A stretch of DNA of 10,777 nucleotides from positions 1-10,777 of the forward strand of contig JAHJCW010000087.1 in assembly GCA_018812885.1 (NCBI GenBank). Reading direction: 5' to 3'. This stretch comes from a bacterium (GTDB lineage Bacteria; Fidelibacterota; Marinisomatia; Marinisomatales; JAHJCW01). This document shows, in pieces, positions 1 to 6,428 of the stretch (position 1 is its first letter; the number at the start of each line of letters is the position of its first letter). The position numbers and the translations under genes are program-made. The notes under the pieces are model-generated. The model was not told the DNA's origin and did no database searches. It saw only the letters and a list, made by a program, of their open reading frames with translations.

Positions 1-123
1 ATCAATATGTTGTAAAACATCTAGCAGATGATTTTCCAAATTCAGCTTGTTTAACTGACACCCCTCACAACTCGTGAAATCAAAAAACGCTACTTTTAGT
101 TTAGCTTTCGTGTCCGTAGTCAT
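1..123 (-). CDS. hydD: [NiFe]-hydrogenase small subunit (sulfhydrogenase delta subunit), N-terminal part
   Basis: Only the first 41 codons are in the window; the gene runs off the left edge. The peptide reads KVAFFDFTSCEGCQLN at residues 10-25. This is the typical N-terminus of group 3 [NiFe]-hydrogenase small subunits, in which C19 and C22 are ligands of the proximal [4Fe-4S] cluster that takes electrons from the NiFe site of the large subunit. There is no Tat signal, so the enzyme is cytoplasmic, unlike membrane-bound group 1 uptake enzymes. The start is well supported: a perfect AGGAGG lies at 131-136, 7 bases upstream, and the ATG overlaps the hydG stop by one base (TGATG). The order hydB-hydG-hydD matches the known hydBGDA operon of Pyrococcus, so hydA should follow. 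Identification rests on the motif and the neighbours; the rest of the protein cannot be judged. Confidence 0.88.
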   Translation of the reverse strand, partial: MTTDTKAKLKVAFFDFTSCEGCQLNKLNLENHLLDVLQHID

Positions 124-968
124 CAGATTGCCTCCTGCAAGTTCTTAAGTTCCGGATAATGGTACACAGGCCCATCTTGACAAACATAGGAATGATTTAT
201 TTGGCAATGTCCGCATTTACCAACTCCGCACTTCATTCGTCGCTCTAATGATAAATAGATATTTTCATCTGGAATTCGTTTGGTTTTTAAGGACATTAAA
301 ACAAATTTATACATTATCGGAGGACCTACAACGGCCGTGATTGTATTTGGTAAATCTAAATCCAAACCGGGAATCAACGTAGTAATAACTCCTGTATTTC
401 CCTTCCATTCAGGTGTACCTTGGTCAACGGTTACGTGATATTCAATATCTTTGTTCTTTTCCCATTGTTTCAATTCATCAGGGAAAAGGAGTTCATTGGG
501 ATTTTTCGCACCATATAAAATGATTAATCTGCCATAATCATTACGATTATCAATTACATAATTAATCAATGACCGTAACGGTACAATACCGATGCCACCG
601 CCGATAATTAAAATATCTTTCCCTTTAAAACTTTCTACATCGAATCCTTTTCCAAAAGGTCCGCGGATACCAATAGTTGAGCCAACTTCTAATTCGTGCA
701 ATAGCTTTGTCAACATTCCAACTTCTCTAACACACAATTCAAAGTTACCTTTTTTAGTAGGAGATGAAGTAATAGATATCGGAGCCTCTCCGGCACCAAA
801 AAGTGATACTTGTACAAATTGTCCCGGTCGATGGCCTAATGAACGACCTCCGGGCAGTTTAATATCAAACCATTTTTCCTTATCGGTAAACCGCTTAACT
901 GCAGTTATCTCAGCAATTTCAGGATAATATAATTCCTGCGTTTTTACTTCAGATATTGCGATAGACAT
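123..968 (-). CDS. hydG: Sulfhydrogenase gamma subunit, FAD/NAD(P)-binding oxidoreductase
   Basis: This 281-residue protein is a ferredoxin-NADP reductase-type flavoprotein. In group 3b hydrogenases this subunit exchanges electrons between NAD(P)H and the Fe-S chain. The FAD-binding barrel includes RPGQF (47-51) and PISITSSP (63-70). The nucleotide-binding half has GGGIGIVP (123-130), and VVGPP (213-217) lies in the late nucleotide-fold region. Four C-terminal cysteines, C247, C252, C255 and C263 (spacing Cx4Cx2Cx7C), form the [2Fe-2S] site shared with PyrK and AsrB. Length is normal for the family. The start overlaps the hydB stop by one base (TAATG), and GGAGAGG at 974-980 is a good ribosome-binding site inside the last hydB codons. 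AsrB (anaerobic sulfite reductase) and PyrK are close relatives, but a hydrogenase small subunit immediately downstream favours HydG. Confidence 0.9.
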   Translation of the reverse strand: MSIAISEVKTQELYYPEIAEITAVKRFTDKEKWFDIKLPGGRSLGHRPGQFVQVSLFGAGEAPISITSSPTKKGNFELCVREVGMLTKLLHELEVGSTIGIRGPFGKGFDVESFKGKDILIIGGGIGIVPLRSLINYVIDNRNDYGRLIILYGAKNPNELLFPDELKQWEKNKDIEYHVTVDQGTPEWKGNTGVITTLIPGLDLDLPNTITAVVGPPIMYKFVLMSLKTKRIPDENIYLSLERRMKCGVGKCGHCQINHSYVCQDGPVYHYPELKNLQEAI

Positions 969-2023
969 TATAACCTCTCCGCATTAAGACCCGCCATTGC
1001 GGGACGATTTAAATATTTTTGTTCATATATGTCACACAGTTGATTGACAATCTCAACTATACTGATACCAGCCGTACAATATGCCGTGCAACGTCCACAT
1101 CCTACGCACCACGGTTCACCGGTAATATCGGAAATATATTTAAATTTGCGGTAAACCCGATGTCTTTGTCGTTCGGCAAGTGTTTTTCTAAAGTTTTCTC
1201 CACCTGCGACAGCTGCAAAGCTATTAAGCATACATCCATCCCAAGAACGATCCCGCGTACCAGTTTGTAGTGACAAATCCAGATTATCTTCAACATCAAA
1301 ACAATAACAGGTTGGGCATACCAAATTACACGTTCCGCAACCAACACATTTTTTTGATATTTCCTCCCACACTGCAGCATTCCAGGATTGCTCAAATACT
1401 TCCGGTAAACGATTATAATTATATTTGAGCTTATTCTTGAATTGTGTGTAGTTAGTTGCTATATCTTTTGCTTTACCTAGAGTATCAAATCCATCAATAA
1501 GTTTTTCACCTTTTTCAGTGATAATTTTTACTGTATAACCATCCGTATTTTTCTCAAGATATATATCAAATCCTTCTGTATTATGTACAGGAATACCAAC
1601 TGATTGGCTAAAATGGAATTCATCCGGCGTAAAAGAAACTCCTACAAAAATTGAGTTTTTTCGGTGCAACAAATAGTTCTCTTCAGGATTCCCTTGTGTA
1701 AAATTGTAATCCAATTTCAATACTGCTTTCATATCATAGCTATGGACACCGAGAAATATTTTTTTTTCCTTTTCTATAAAACCTTTTTGAAAACTGTTAT
1801 CTCTTTTTGAAAAAGACAATAACTGTTCACGGGGAGGTAAAAAATATTTCTTAATCGAGTTCAGCGTTCTATTATAATCAAGTATTACCGTATTTGGGTC
1901 TTCAACCTTTTTAAAACTAAATGATGCATCACCTTTTTTATGTGGTGCAAACACCGTTCCCTGCTTTTTCAAATGATCTATGAAAGATGGCAACTGCTCA
2001 TTATTAAGTTGATATTTTTTCAT
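968..2023 (-). CDS. hydB: Sulfhydrogenase beta subunit, 4Fe-4S dicluster protein
   Basis: This 351-residue protein belongs to the HydB/AsrA family of iron-sulfur subunits, which wire the flavin subunit HydG to the hydrogenase small subunit. The N-terminal ~215 residues are the family-specific domain and include GVHSYDMKAV at 92-101. Two C-terminal clusters follow. The first is C226xxC229xxC232xxxC236, with extra cysteines at 239, 241 and 264 (a WDGC motif). The second is C306xxC309xxC312xxxC316. The second motif ends in Cys-Thr instead of the usual Cys-Pro. Length is normal. It is the first gene of the operon. No clear Shine-Dalgarno sequence precedes the ATG, in contrast to the strong sites before hydG and hydD, so initiation here may rely on an A/T-rich leader. 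AsrA of sulfite reductase is the main alternative; the downstream hydD argues against it. Confidence 0.88.
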   Translation of the reverse strand: MKKYQLNNEQLPSFIDHLKKQGTVFAPHKKGDASFSFKKVEDPNTVILDYNRTLNSIKKYFLPPREQLLSFSKRDNSFQKGFIEKEKKIFLGVHSYDMKAVLKLDYNFTQGNPEENYLLHRKNSIFVGVSFTPDEFHFSQSVGIPVHNTEGFDIYLEKNTDGYTVKIITEKGEKLIDGFDTLGKAKDIATNYTQFKNKLKYNYNRLPEVFEQSWNAAVWEEISKKCVGCGTCNLVCPTCYCFDVEDNLDLSLQTGTRDRSWDGCMLNSFAAVAGGENFRKTLAERQRHRVYRKFKYISDITGEPWCVGCGRCTAYCTAGISIVEIVNQLCDIYEQKYLNRPAMAGLNAERL

Positions 2024-2059
2024 GATTTATCTATAATAAATATTCCTAATTATTGTTAT

Positions 2060-2088
2060 AATTTATCGTATCAAATTACCAATTTCAA
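2060..2088 (-). promoter_or_regulatory. Candidate promoter of the hydBGD operon
   Basis: Reading the minus strand, TTGAAA (2083-2088) is followed after 17 bases by TAAATT (2060-2065), about 37 bases before the hydB start. This fits a sigma-70-type promoter. An overlapping alternative is TTGGTA, 16 bases, TATAAC. The region is very AT-rich, so chance matches are likely and the assignment is tentative. Confidence 0.3.
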
Positions 2089-2189
2089 CCAAAACAATCT
2101 ATCAAATACGACTTCGTTGTCCGAATTTAATAATTAAAACAATAGCGCAACAAGATTATTAGAATACTTTTTATTGTATAAAAATTCTA

Positions 2190-2219
2190 TTGACTTAATA
2201 GTTTACGAATTAGTAGCAT
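2190..2219 (+). promoter_or_regulatory. Candidate promoter of the TetR-led operon
   Basis: TTGACT at 2190-2195 is five of six with the -35 consensus. TAGCAT lies 18 bases downstream (2214-2219). A better -10 word, TATACT at 2223-2228, has no good -35 at normal spacing. Transcription would start near 2226-2235, within the repeat cluster listed next. The assignment rests on consensus matching alone. Confidence 0.3.
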
Positions 2220-2223
2220 TATT

Positions 2224-2250
2224 ATACTATACGTACAATAATACTATTAT
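2224..2250 (+). promoter_or_regulatory. Repeat cluster, possible TetR operator
   Basis: Just upstream of the regulator gene lies a perfect palindrome, ATAATA-C-TATTAT (2238-2250). ATACTAT occurs as a direct repeat 17 bases apart (2224-2230 and 2241-2247). An imperfect inverted repeat is centred on TACGTA (2230-2235). TetR-family proteins usually bind such dyads over their own promoters, and this cluster sits where transcription should begin, so autoregulation is a reasonable inference. The high AT content weakens the case. Confidence 0.3.
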
Positions 2251-2268
2251 AGTTATATTAATTAAATA

Positions 2269-2862
2269 ATGAACACAAACAAAACATCAGATAGCGAATC
2301 TCCAAAATTCAAACAAATTATTGATACGGCCACTGAATTATTCATACGTTTTGGCCTTAGAAGAGTTACAGTAGAAGAGATCTGCCAAACTGCTAAAATC
2401 AGTAAAATGACTTTTTACAAATATTTTGGTAATAAAATTGATTTAGCCGAATATATTATTTTCAAGATATTAGATGAAGCACAATTAGAGTTTGATAATA
2501 TTTTCAACCAATCGAATTCTTTTGCAGATAAAATTAATCAATTCTTAAAAATGAAAATGGGATATGCTCAACGTTTTAGTAAAGAATTTTACTTAGATTT
2601 TTTAAATCTATCTCCTAAGATACATAATAAAATCTTGGAATATACAGAACGAAATCAATTGGAATTCATCAATCTTATTGAACAAGCTCAAAGAAATAGT
2701 GAGGTACGGAAAGATATAAGTATAAAATTTATTACCTTTATGCAGAATCATATTTTCGAATTAATAGAAGATAAGAAACTGTTTGCTTTATATAATAATT
2801 TAGAAAAATTAACAAATGACATGGTTAACTTTTATTTCTACGGAATAATGGGCAAAAAGTAA
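2269..2862 (+). CDS. TetR/AcrR-family transcriptional regulator
   Basis: This 197-residue protein has the classic TetR N-terminal DNA-binding domain. IIDTATELFIRFGLRRVTVE (17-36) is followed by a helix-turn-helix around residues 34-54 that includes ISKMTFYKYFGNK, with the typical TFYKYF recognition helix. The rest (about 60-197) is an all-helical ligand and dimer domain whose sequence does not reveal the ligand. An in-frame TAA lies 3 bases before the codon preceding the ATG, so this is the first possible start; no Shine-Dalgarno sequence is visible. The stop overlaps the start of the next gene by one base (TAATG), so it is the first gene of the transport operon and very probably its regulator. 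It is also divergent from hydB and could act on that promoter, but nothing in the sequence proves it. Confidence 0.92.
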   Translation: MNTNKTSDSESPKFKQIIDTATELFIRFGLRRVTVEEICQTAKISKMTFYKYFGNKIDLAEYIIFKILDEAQLEFDNIFNQSNSFADKINQFLKMKMGYAQRFSKEFYLDFLNLSPKIHNKILEYTERNQLEFINLIEQAQRNSEVRKDISIKFITFMQNHIFELIEDKKLFALYNNLEKLTNDMVNFYFYGIMGKK

Positions 2863-4001
2863 TGAAACTTATAAATAAAATAAAATTAGTGGTATGCATT
2901 GCTTTTCTTTCTGCTTTCTGTTCGGCTGAATGGCAAGGACAATTTTCCACGATTGGTGATATGCGAAAAATCAAAGATAGATATGTCTCGCAAATTGGTC
3001 TGCGATATATTCCGACTTGGTCATTGGTTGTTCCTTGGCCTACTGCTCTCTTTGATACAGAAATTTCATTTAATATTAATGGTTCATTTACACGTCAGCA
3101 TCGCGGTGACGAATCTACAGATTTCGATTTGGGTCCATATCGGTTTTGGGTTAGACGAAGTACCGATAAGTTAGAAATACGCATAGGATTACAAAAAATA
3201 ACATTTGGACCGGCAAGATTATTCAGATCGCTTATGTGGTTTGATAAGCTCGACCCTCGCGATCCCCTGCAAATAACAGAAGGCGTTTGGGCTATGCGTG
3301 TCCGGAGAGATTTTCCAAATAATGTCAATGCTTCAGTTTGGGGGCTCTTGTGGAATAATGAACCAAAAGGATGGGAGTTAATACCCACTAAAAAAAATAA
3401 TGTAGAATTTGGCGGCCGCTTTCAAATGCCTATTTGGAAAGGGGAAATCGGCTTTTCCGGTCATAACAGAATTATCGGCAGAAGCGATGTACCATCTTAT
3501 TTAAAAATCAATACCATGTCAAAAGCAACACCTGAAGTTAAAGCAGCTATAGATGGGTTTTTTGATATTGGCATAGGATTATGGTTTGAGTCGTCTGTTG
3601 TCCGTGCAAACTACGGTGCTGATTTTCCCAATTGGCAATCATTTCTAACAGTTGGAAGCGATTACACCTTACCAATTGGCAATGGTTTAACGGTCACAGC
3701 AGAACACTTTATATATAGTATAGATGATAAACCTTTTTCAAAAAGTAATGATGTTCAAATGACAGGTATAATGGCGGTGTATCCGATTAGTCTATTTGAT
3801 AATTTGTCAGGAATTATATTTTACAGTTGGGATGCCGAATTAGCATATTTTTTTATTAGCTGGCAGCGCACTTATGATGATTGGACTATCAATTTAAACA
3901 CCTTTTTTAGTTCCAATTCCAGCGAGACATTTAGTTTTAATCAATCTTTATCTGATTTCAGTAGTAGAGGAATTCAGTTAATGTTAATTTTCAATCATTG
4001 A
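2862..4001 (+). CDS. Predicted outer-membrane beta-barrel protein of unrecognised family
   Basis: This 379-residue protein has a signal peptide (basic MKLINKIK, then hydrophobic residues 9-19, likely cleavage after A22 before EWQGQF). There is no lipobox, so it is not a lipoprotein. The mature part is rich in aromatic and alternating polar/hydrophobic stretches typical of transmembrane beta-strands, such as FDTEISFNINGSFTRQHR (64-81) and ANYGADF, and it ends in QLMLIFNH, which resembles a closing strand. Distinctive conserved-looking segments are LEIRIGLQKITFGPARLF (around 103-120) and WFDKLDPRDPLQ (126-137). I do not recognise a named family; a porin-like or transport-related barrel is inferred. 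It sits between the TetR gene (1-base overlap) and the ABC ATPase (18-base gap), so it is probably the outer-membrane partner of this transporter. Confidence 0.75.
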   Translation: MKLINKIKLVVCIAFLSAFCSAEWQGQFSTIGDMRKIKDRYVSQIGLRYIPTWSLVVPWPTALFDTEISFNINGSFTRQHRGDESTDFDLGPYRFWVRRSTDKLEIRIGLQKITFGPARLFRSLMWFDKLDPRDPLQITEGVWAMRVRRDFPNNVNASVWGLLWNNEPKGWELIPTKKNNVEFGGRFQMPIWKGEIGFSGHNRIIGRSDVPSYLKINTMSKATPEVKAAIDGFFDIGIGLWFESSVVRANYGADFPNWQSFLTVGSDYTLPIGNGLTVTAEHFIYSIDDKPFSKSNDVQMTGIMAVYPISLFDNLSGIIFYSWDAELAYFFISWQRTYDDWTINLNTFFSSNSSETFSFNQSLSDFSSRGIQLMLIFNH

Positions 4002-4019
4002 AAACAAAAGGATAATAGT

Positions 4020-4715
4020 ATGAGTTCTACATTAATAAAAATCACCGATCTAATAAAATCTTTTCCGATTGGTAAAGGTGAATTCACCGCTTTGAACAAA
4101 ATAAATTTATCTTTTGATAAAGGTGAATTCACCGGACTTGTTGGTCCAAGTGGCTCAGGTAAAACAACGCTACTTAATATCATCGGTTCACTTGATATTC
4201 CAACTAATGGAACTGCAACTGTATTGGATAAATCCGTCAGTACTCTGTCAAAAAAAGCTGCTGCTGATTTACGTAATAATCATATTGGATTCATTTTCCA
4301 AACCTATAATTTATTACCGGTGTACAATGTATATGAAAATGTTGAACTACCTTTACTTTTACAAAACAAATCAGCAAAAGAGCGCAAAAATATGATTATG
4401 CAATCGCTTGAATGGGTCGGATTGACCGACAAGATAAAATCAAGACCGGCACAGCTCTCTGGTGGGGAGTGCCAACGCGTTTCTATCGCTCGAGCGATGG
4501 TAAAAGAACCGGAAATTGTCCTCGCTGATGAACCCACTGCAAACCTGGACGCTAAGAATTCCCATCATATTCTACAAACAATGGAAAAACTTAACTCAGA
4601 ACTCAAAACAACTTTTATATTCGCCACGCATGATGAAAAAGTAATTCAATATCTGCACCGCAAAATTAGCTTGGATGACGGCAAGGTTGTAGCAGATGAA
4701 CAAATCACTAAATAA
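4020..4715 (+). CDS. ABC transporter ATP-binding protein, LolD/MacB type
   Basis: This 231-residue protein is a complete nucleotide-binding subunit. The Walker A motif is GPSGSGKTT (42-50) and the Q-loop glutamine is Q94 in FQTYNLLP. The signature is LSGGE (146-150) followed by CQRVSIARAM, Walker B is IVLADE (166-171), and the switch histidine is H204 in ATHDE. All catalytic residues are intact. The short length and the FQxYNLLP and ADEPTANLD segments place it in the LolD/MacB/FtsE (type VII ABC) group, which powers movement of substrates in the periplasm rather than classical membrane crossing. AAAGGA at 4007-4012 is a well-spaced ribosome-binding site for this ATG. Two FtsX-type permeases follow, so it should energise that heterodimer. 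A duplicated 17-base palindromic segment lies in its 5' part (4073-4089 and 4118-4134). Confidence 0.95.
   Translation: MSSTLIKITDLIKSFPIGKGEFTALNKINLSFDKGEFTGLVGPSGSGKTTLLNIIGSLDIPTNGTATVLDKSVSTLSKKAAADLRNNHIGFIFQTYNLLPVYNVYENVELPLLLQNKSAKERKNMIMQSLEWVGLTDKIKSRPAQLSGGECQRVSIARAMVKEPEIVLADEPTANLDAKNSHHILQTMEKLNSELKTTFIFATHDEKVIQYLHRKISLDDGKVVADEQITK
4073..4134. repeat. 17-bp direct repeat, each copy holding a 12-bp palindrome
   Basis: TAAAGGTGAATTCACCG occurs exactly at 4073-4089 and 4118-4134, 45 bases apart, inside the ABC ATPase gene. Each copy contains the perfect palindrome GGTGAATTCACC (4077-4088 and 4122-4133). The copies are in the same reading frame and encode KGEFT twice (residues 19-23 and 34-38). 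The second encoded copy is the normal family position before Walker A, so the first may be coincidental similarity or a small sequence conversion. Confidence 0.9.
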
Positions 4716-4727
4716 GCGAGGCGAATT

Positions 4728-5903
4728 ATGTTAGCATTAAAATTAGCTATTCGTAATCTAATGGGTGGAAAACTGCGTACTGTTTTAAATATTCTTGTTC
4801 TCTCTTTCGCCTATGTTATGATAATATGGTACAAAGGATTAATCAGCGGTTGGGCAGAACAAGCAGTACAGGATACAATAAACTGGGAAATTGGTGGCGG
4901 TCAATATTGGCACGAAAAATATGATCCATATGATCCATTTACAATTGAGGATAGTCATGCACCAATACCTGAGTTAATGGAAACGGCCATTAGCAAAGGG
5001 ATTTTGACTCCCATTTTAATATCACAGGGCACCATCTACCCCGATGGAAGAGTACAAAGTGTGTCAATAAAAGGTGTAGATCCTAATCAAACAATAATCG
5101 ACTTGCCGACATCACACCTAAATATTGATATTGATGCCATACCGGCTATACTTGGAGCAAGTATGGCAAAGAACAACAAACTAAATGTTGGTGATTATGT
5201 TTCTGTTCGCTGGCGCGACGTCAACGGTACTTTCGATGCTGCAGAAGTCCAAATAGTTCATATTTTTAAAGTCAATGTTCCAACGGTTGATACCGGTATT
5301 CTATGGATACCAATTGAGAGGCATCGTGAAATGGTGCAATTGCCTGGAGAAGCATCCATTTTTGTAACAGATAAGGGAATAGGAAACATCGGATCATTAA
5401 AGGGATGGGATTTTAAAGATACTGACTTCTTGCTAACTGACTTCTTTGATATGATCAAAATGAAAAATATTGGTGGTTCGGTAATGTATATTTTTCTACT
5501 GCTATTAGCATTGATTGCAATTTTTGATACGCAAGTACTCTCAATATTTCGTAGGCAAAAAGAGATTGGAACTCATGTCGCCTTAGGTATGACCCAAGGT
5601 CAAGTAATTAAACTATTTACAATAGAAGGATCAATGTACGCTGTATTAGCAGCAATTATTGGCGCCATTTATGGAATACCATTTTTTATTTGGCAGGCAA
5701 AAATAGGGTATAATATGGGTATTGAAGATGCTTCACAAATGGGGCTTGCAGTGTCTGATGTAATATACCCGATTTACAGTCTTGGTTTGATAATTAGTAC
5801 AGTATTGATCATATTTATTGTTACGACGATAGTCAGTTATTTACCGGCTCGTCGGATATCTAAATTGAATCCAACCGATGCAATAAGGGGAAAAATTCAA
5901 TGA
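4728..5903 (+). CDS. ABC transporter permease, FtsX/MacB (LolC/E-like) type
   Basis: This 391-residue protein has the standard four-helix FtsX/MacB layout. The first membrane helix (about 19-38) follows LAIRNLMGGKLRTVLN. A large periplasmic domain (about 40-248) comes next, then three helices at about 250-270, 302-323 and 347-371. The cytoplasmic loop FRRQKEIGTHVALGMTQGQV (274-293) contacts the ATPase in this family, and the C-terminal PARRISKLNPTDAIRG (373-388) is the family's usual ending. Length is normal for LolC/LolE-like proteins. It starts 12 bases after the ATPase stop, with GAGGCG as a moderate ribosome-binding site, and its stop overlaps the second permease start (ATGA). It should form a heterodimer with that protein. 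The substrate cannot be read from sequence; lipoprotein or lipid transfer is inferred from the LolA-like gene downstream. Confidence 0.92.
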   Translation: MLALKLAIRNLMGGKLRTVLNILVLSFAYVMIIWYKGLISGWAEQAVQDTINWEIGGGQYWHEKYDPYDPFTIEDSHAPIPELMETAISKGILTPILISQGTIYPDGRVQSVSIKGVDPNQTIIDLPTSHLNIDIDAIPAILGASMAKNNKLNVGDYVSVRWRDVNGTFDAAEVQIVHIFKVNVPTVDTGILWIPIERHREMVQLPGEASIFVTDKGIGNIGSLKGWDFKDTDFLLTDFFDMIKMKNIGGSVMYIFLLLLALIAIFDTQVLSIFRRQKEIGTHVALGMTQGQVIKLFTIEGSMYAVLAAIIGAIYGIPFFIWQAKIGYNMGIEDASQMGLAVSDVIYPIYSLGLIISTVLIIFIVTTIVSYLPARRISKLNPTDAIRGKIQ

Positions 5904-6400
5904 TAAAATTCATATTCAAAGGACTACGTCGAGATAAAAACCGTAGTCTATTCCCTGTAATTGTTGTTGCTTTAGGTGTTTGGCTGACGGTGTTTTTCCA
6001 AGCTTACTTAACCGGTGTAATGGCTGATTGGATTGATATTAGTGCCCGATTTGATACAGGCCATGTTAAAATAATGACTCAAGCATTTTCTGAAAATGCC
6101 GATCAAAATCCAAATGATTTAGCACTATTAGGTGTAGATGAAATCATAGATCGTTTAAATAATGATTACCCGGAATTAACATGGGTGGAAAGAATACATT
6201 ATGGCGGACTATTTGATGTACCGGATGAATTTGGAGAAACTAGGTCACAAAGTCCAATAATCGGATTCGGCGTCGACCTACTTTCCCCCGGCTCGATCGA
6301 GACAGAAACAATGAATATTAAAAATTCACTAACTCGTGGTAGGATGCCGGAAAGTTCCGGCGAAATACTCATTAGTGATGATTTAGCAAAAAAAACTTGA
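5900..6400 (+). CDS. Second FtsX/MacB-type permease, N-terminal part, cut by a frameshift
   Basis: The 166-residue reading frame holds only the first membrane helix (about 17-40, SLFPVIVVALGVWLTVFFQA) and the first half of the periplasmic domain. It ends as LAKKT-stop directly after a run of eight A (6388-6395). Removing one A joins it smoothly to the downstream frame as DLAKKLEVEIGEDASLLG, the expected continuation in this family, where a 'LAKKL.V..GD' segment is common. The joined protein is 424 residues, a full-length FtsX-type permease. Its start overlaps the first permease stop (ATGA). As written, the product could not form a working permease, since all three C-terminal helices are missing. 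The break may be a genuine mutation, a slippage-rescued frameshift or a homopolymer read error. Confidence 0.85.
   Translation: MIKFIFKGLRRDKNRSLFPVIVVALGVWLTVFFQAYLTGVMADWIDISARFDTGHVKIMTQAFSENADQNPNDLALLGVDEIIDRLNNDYPELTWVERIHYGGLFDVPDEFGETRSQSPIIGFGVDLLSPGSIETETMNIKNSLTRGRMPESSGEILISDDLAKKT
6388..6395 (+). other. A8 homopolymer frameshift point in the second permease
   Basis: Eight consecutive A follow GC at 6386-6387. In the upstream frame the codons are GCA AAA AAA ACT TGA. With seven A they would be GCA AAA AAA CTT GAA, restoring the frame to 7175. The required shift is therefore +1, equal to loss of one A. Confidence 0.9.
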
Positions 6401-6428
6401 AGTTGAAATTGGTGAAGACGCTTCATTA

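Noticed and set aside
592..927. Plus-strand reading frame of 111 residues
   Set aside because: It lies wholly opposite hydG, has a proline- and serine-rich sequence without motifs, and is an antisense shadow.
1102..1395. Minus-strand reading frame of 97 residues inside hydB
   Set aside because: It is an out-of-frame shadow of the cysteine-rich part of hydB and has no ribosome-binding site or domain.
2108..2117. ACGA-CT-TCGT small inverted repeat in the hydB-TetR spacer
   Set aside because: Arms of only four bases are too short to support an operator or terminator claim.
5421..5446. ACTGACTTCTT repeated 15 bases apart in the first permease
   Set aside because: The repeat is short, in frame (TDFLL then TDFF) and in a low-complexity context; it is probably coincidental.
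6388..6394. A_AAA_AAA heptamer as a programmed -1 ribosomal frameshift site
   Set aside because: Joining the two halves of the permease needs a +1 shift (loss of one A). A -1 shift would enter a different frame, so classic -1 slippage does not explain the break.
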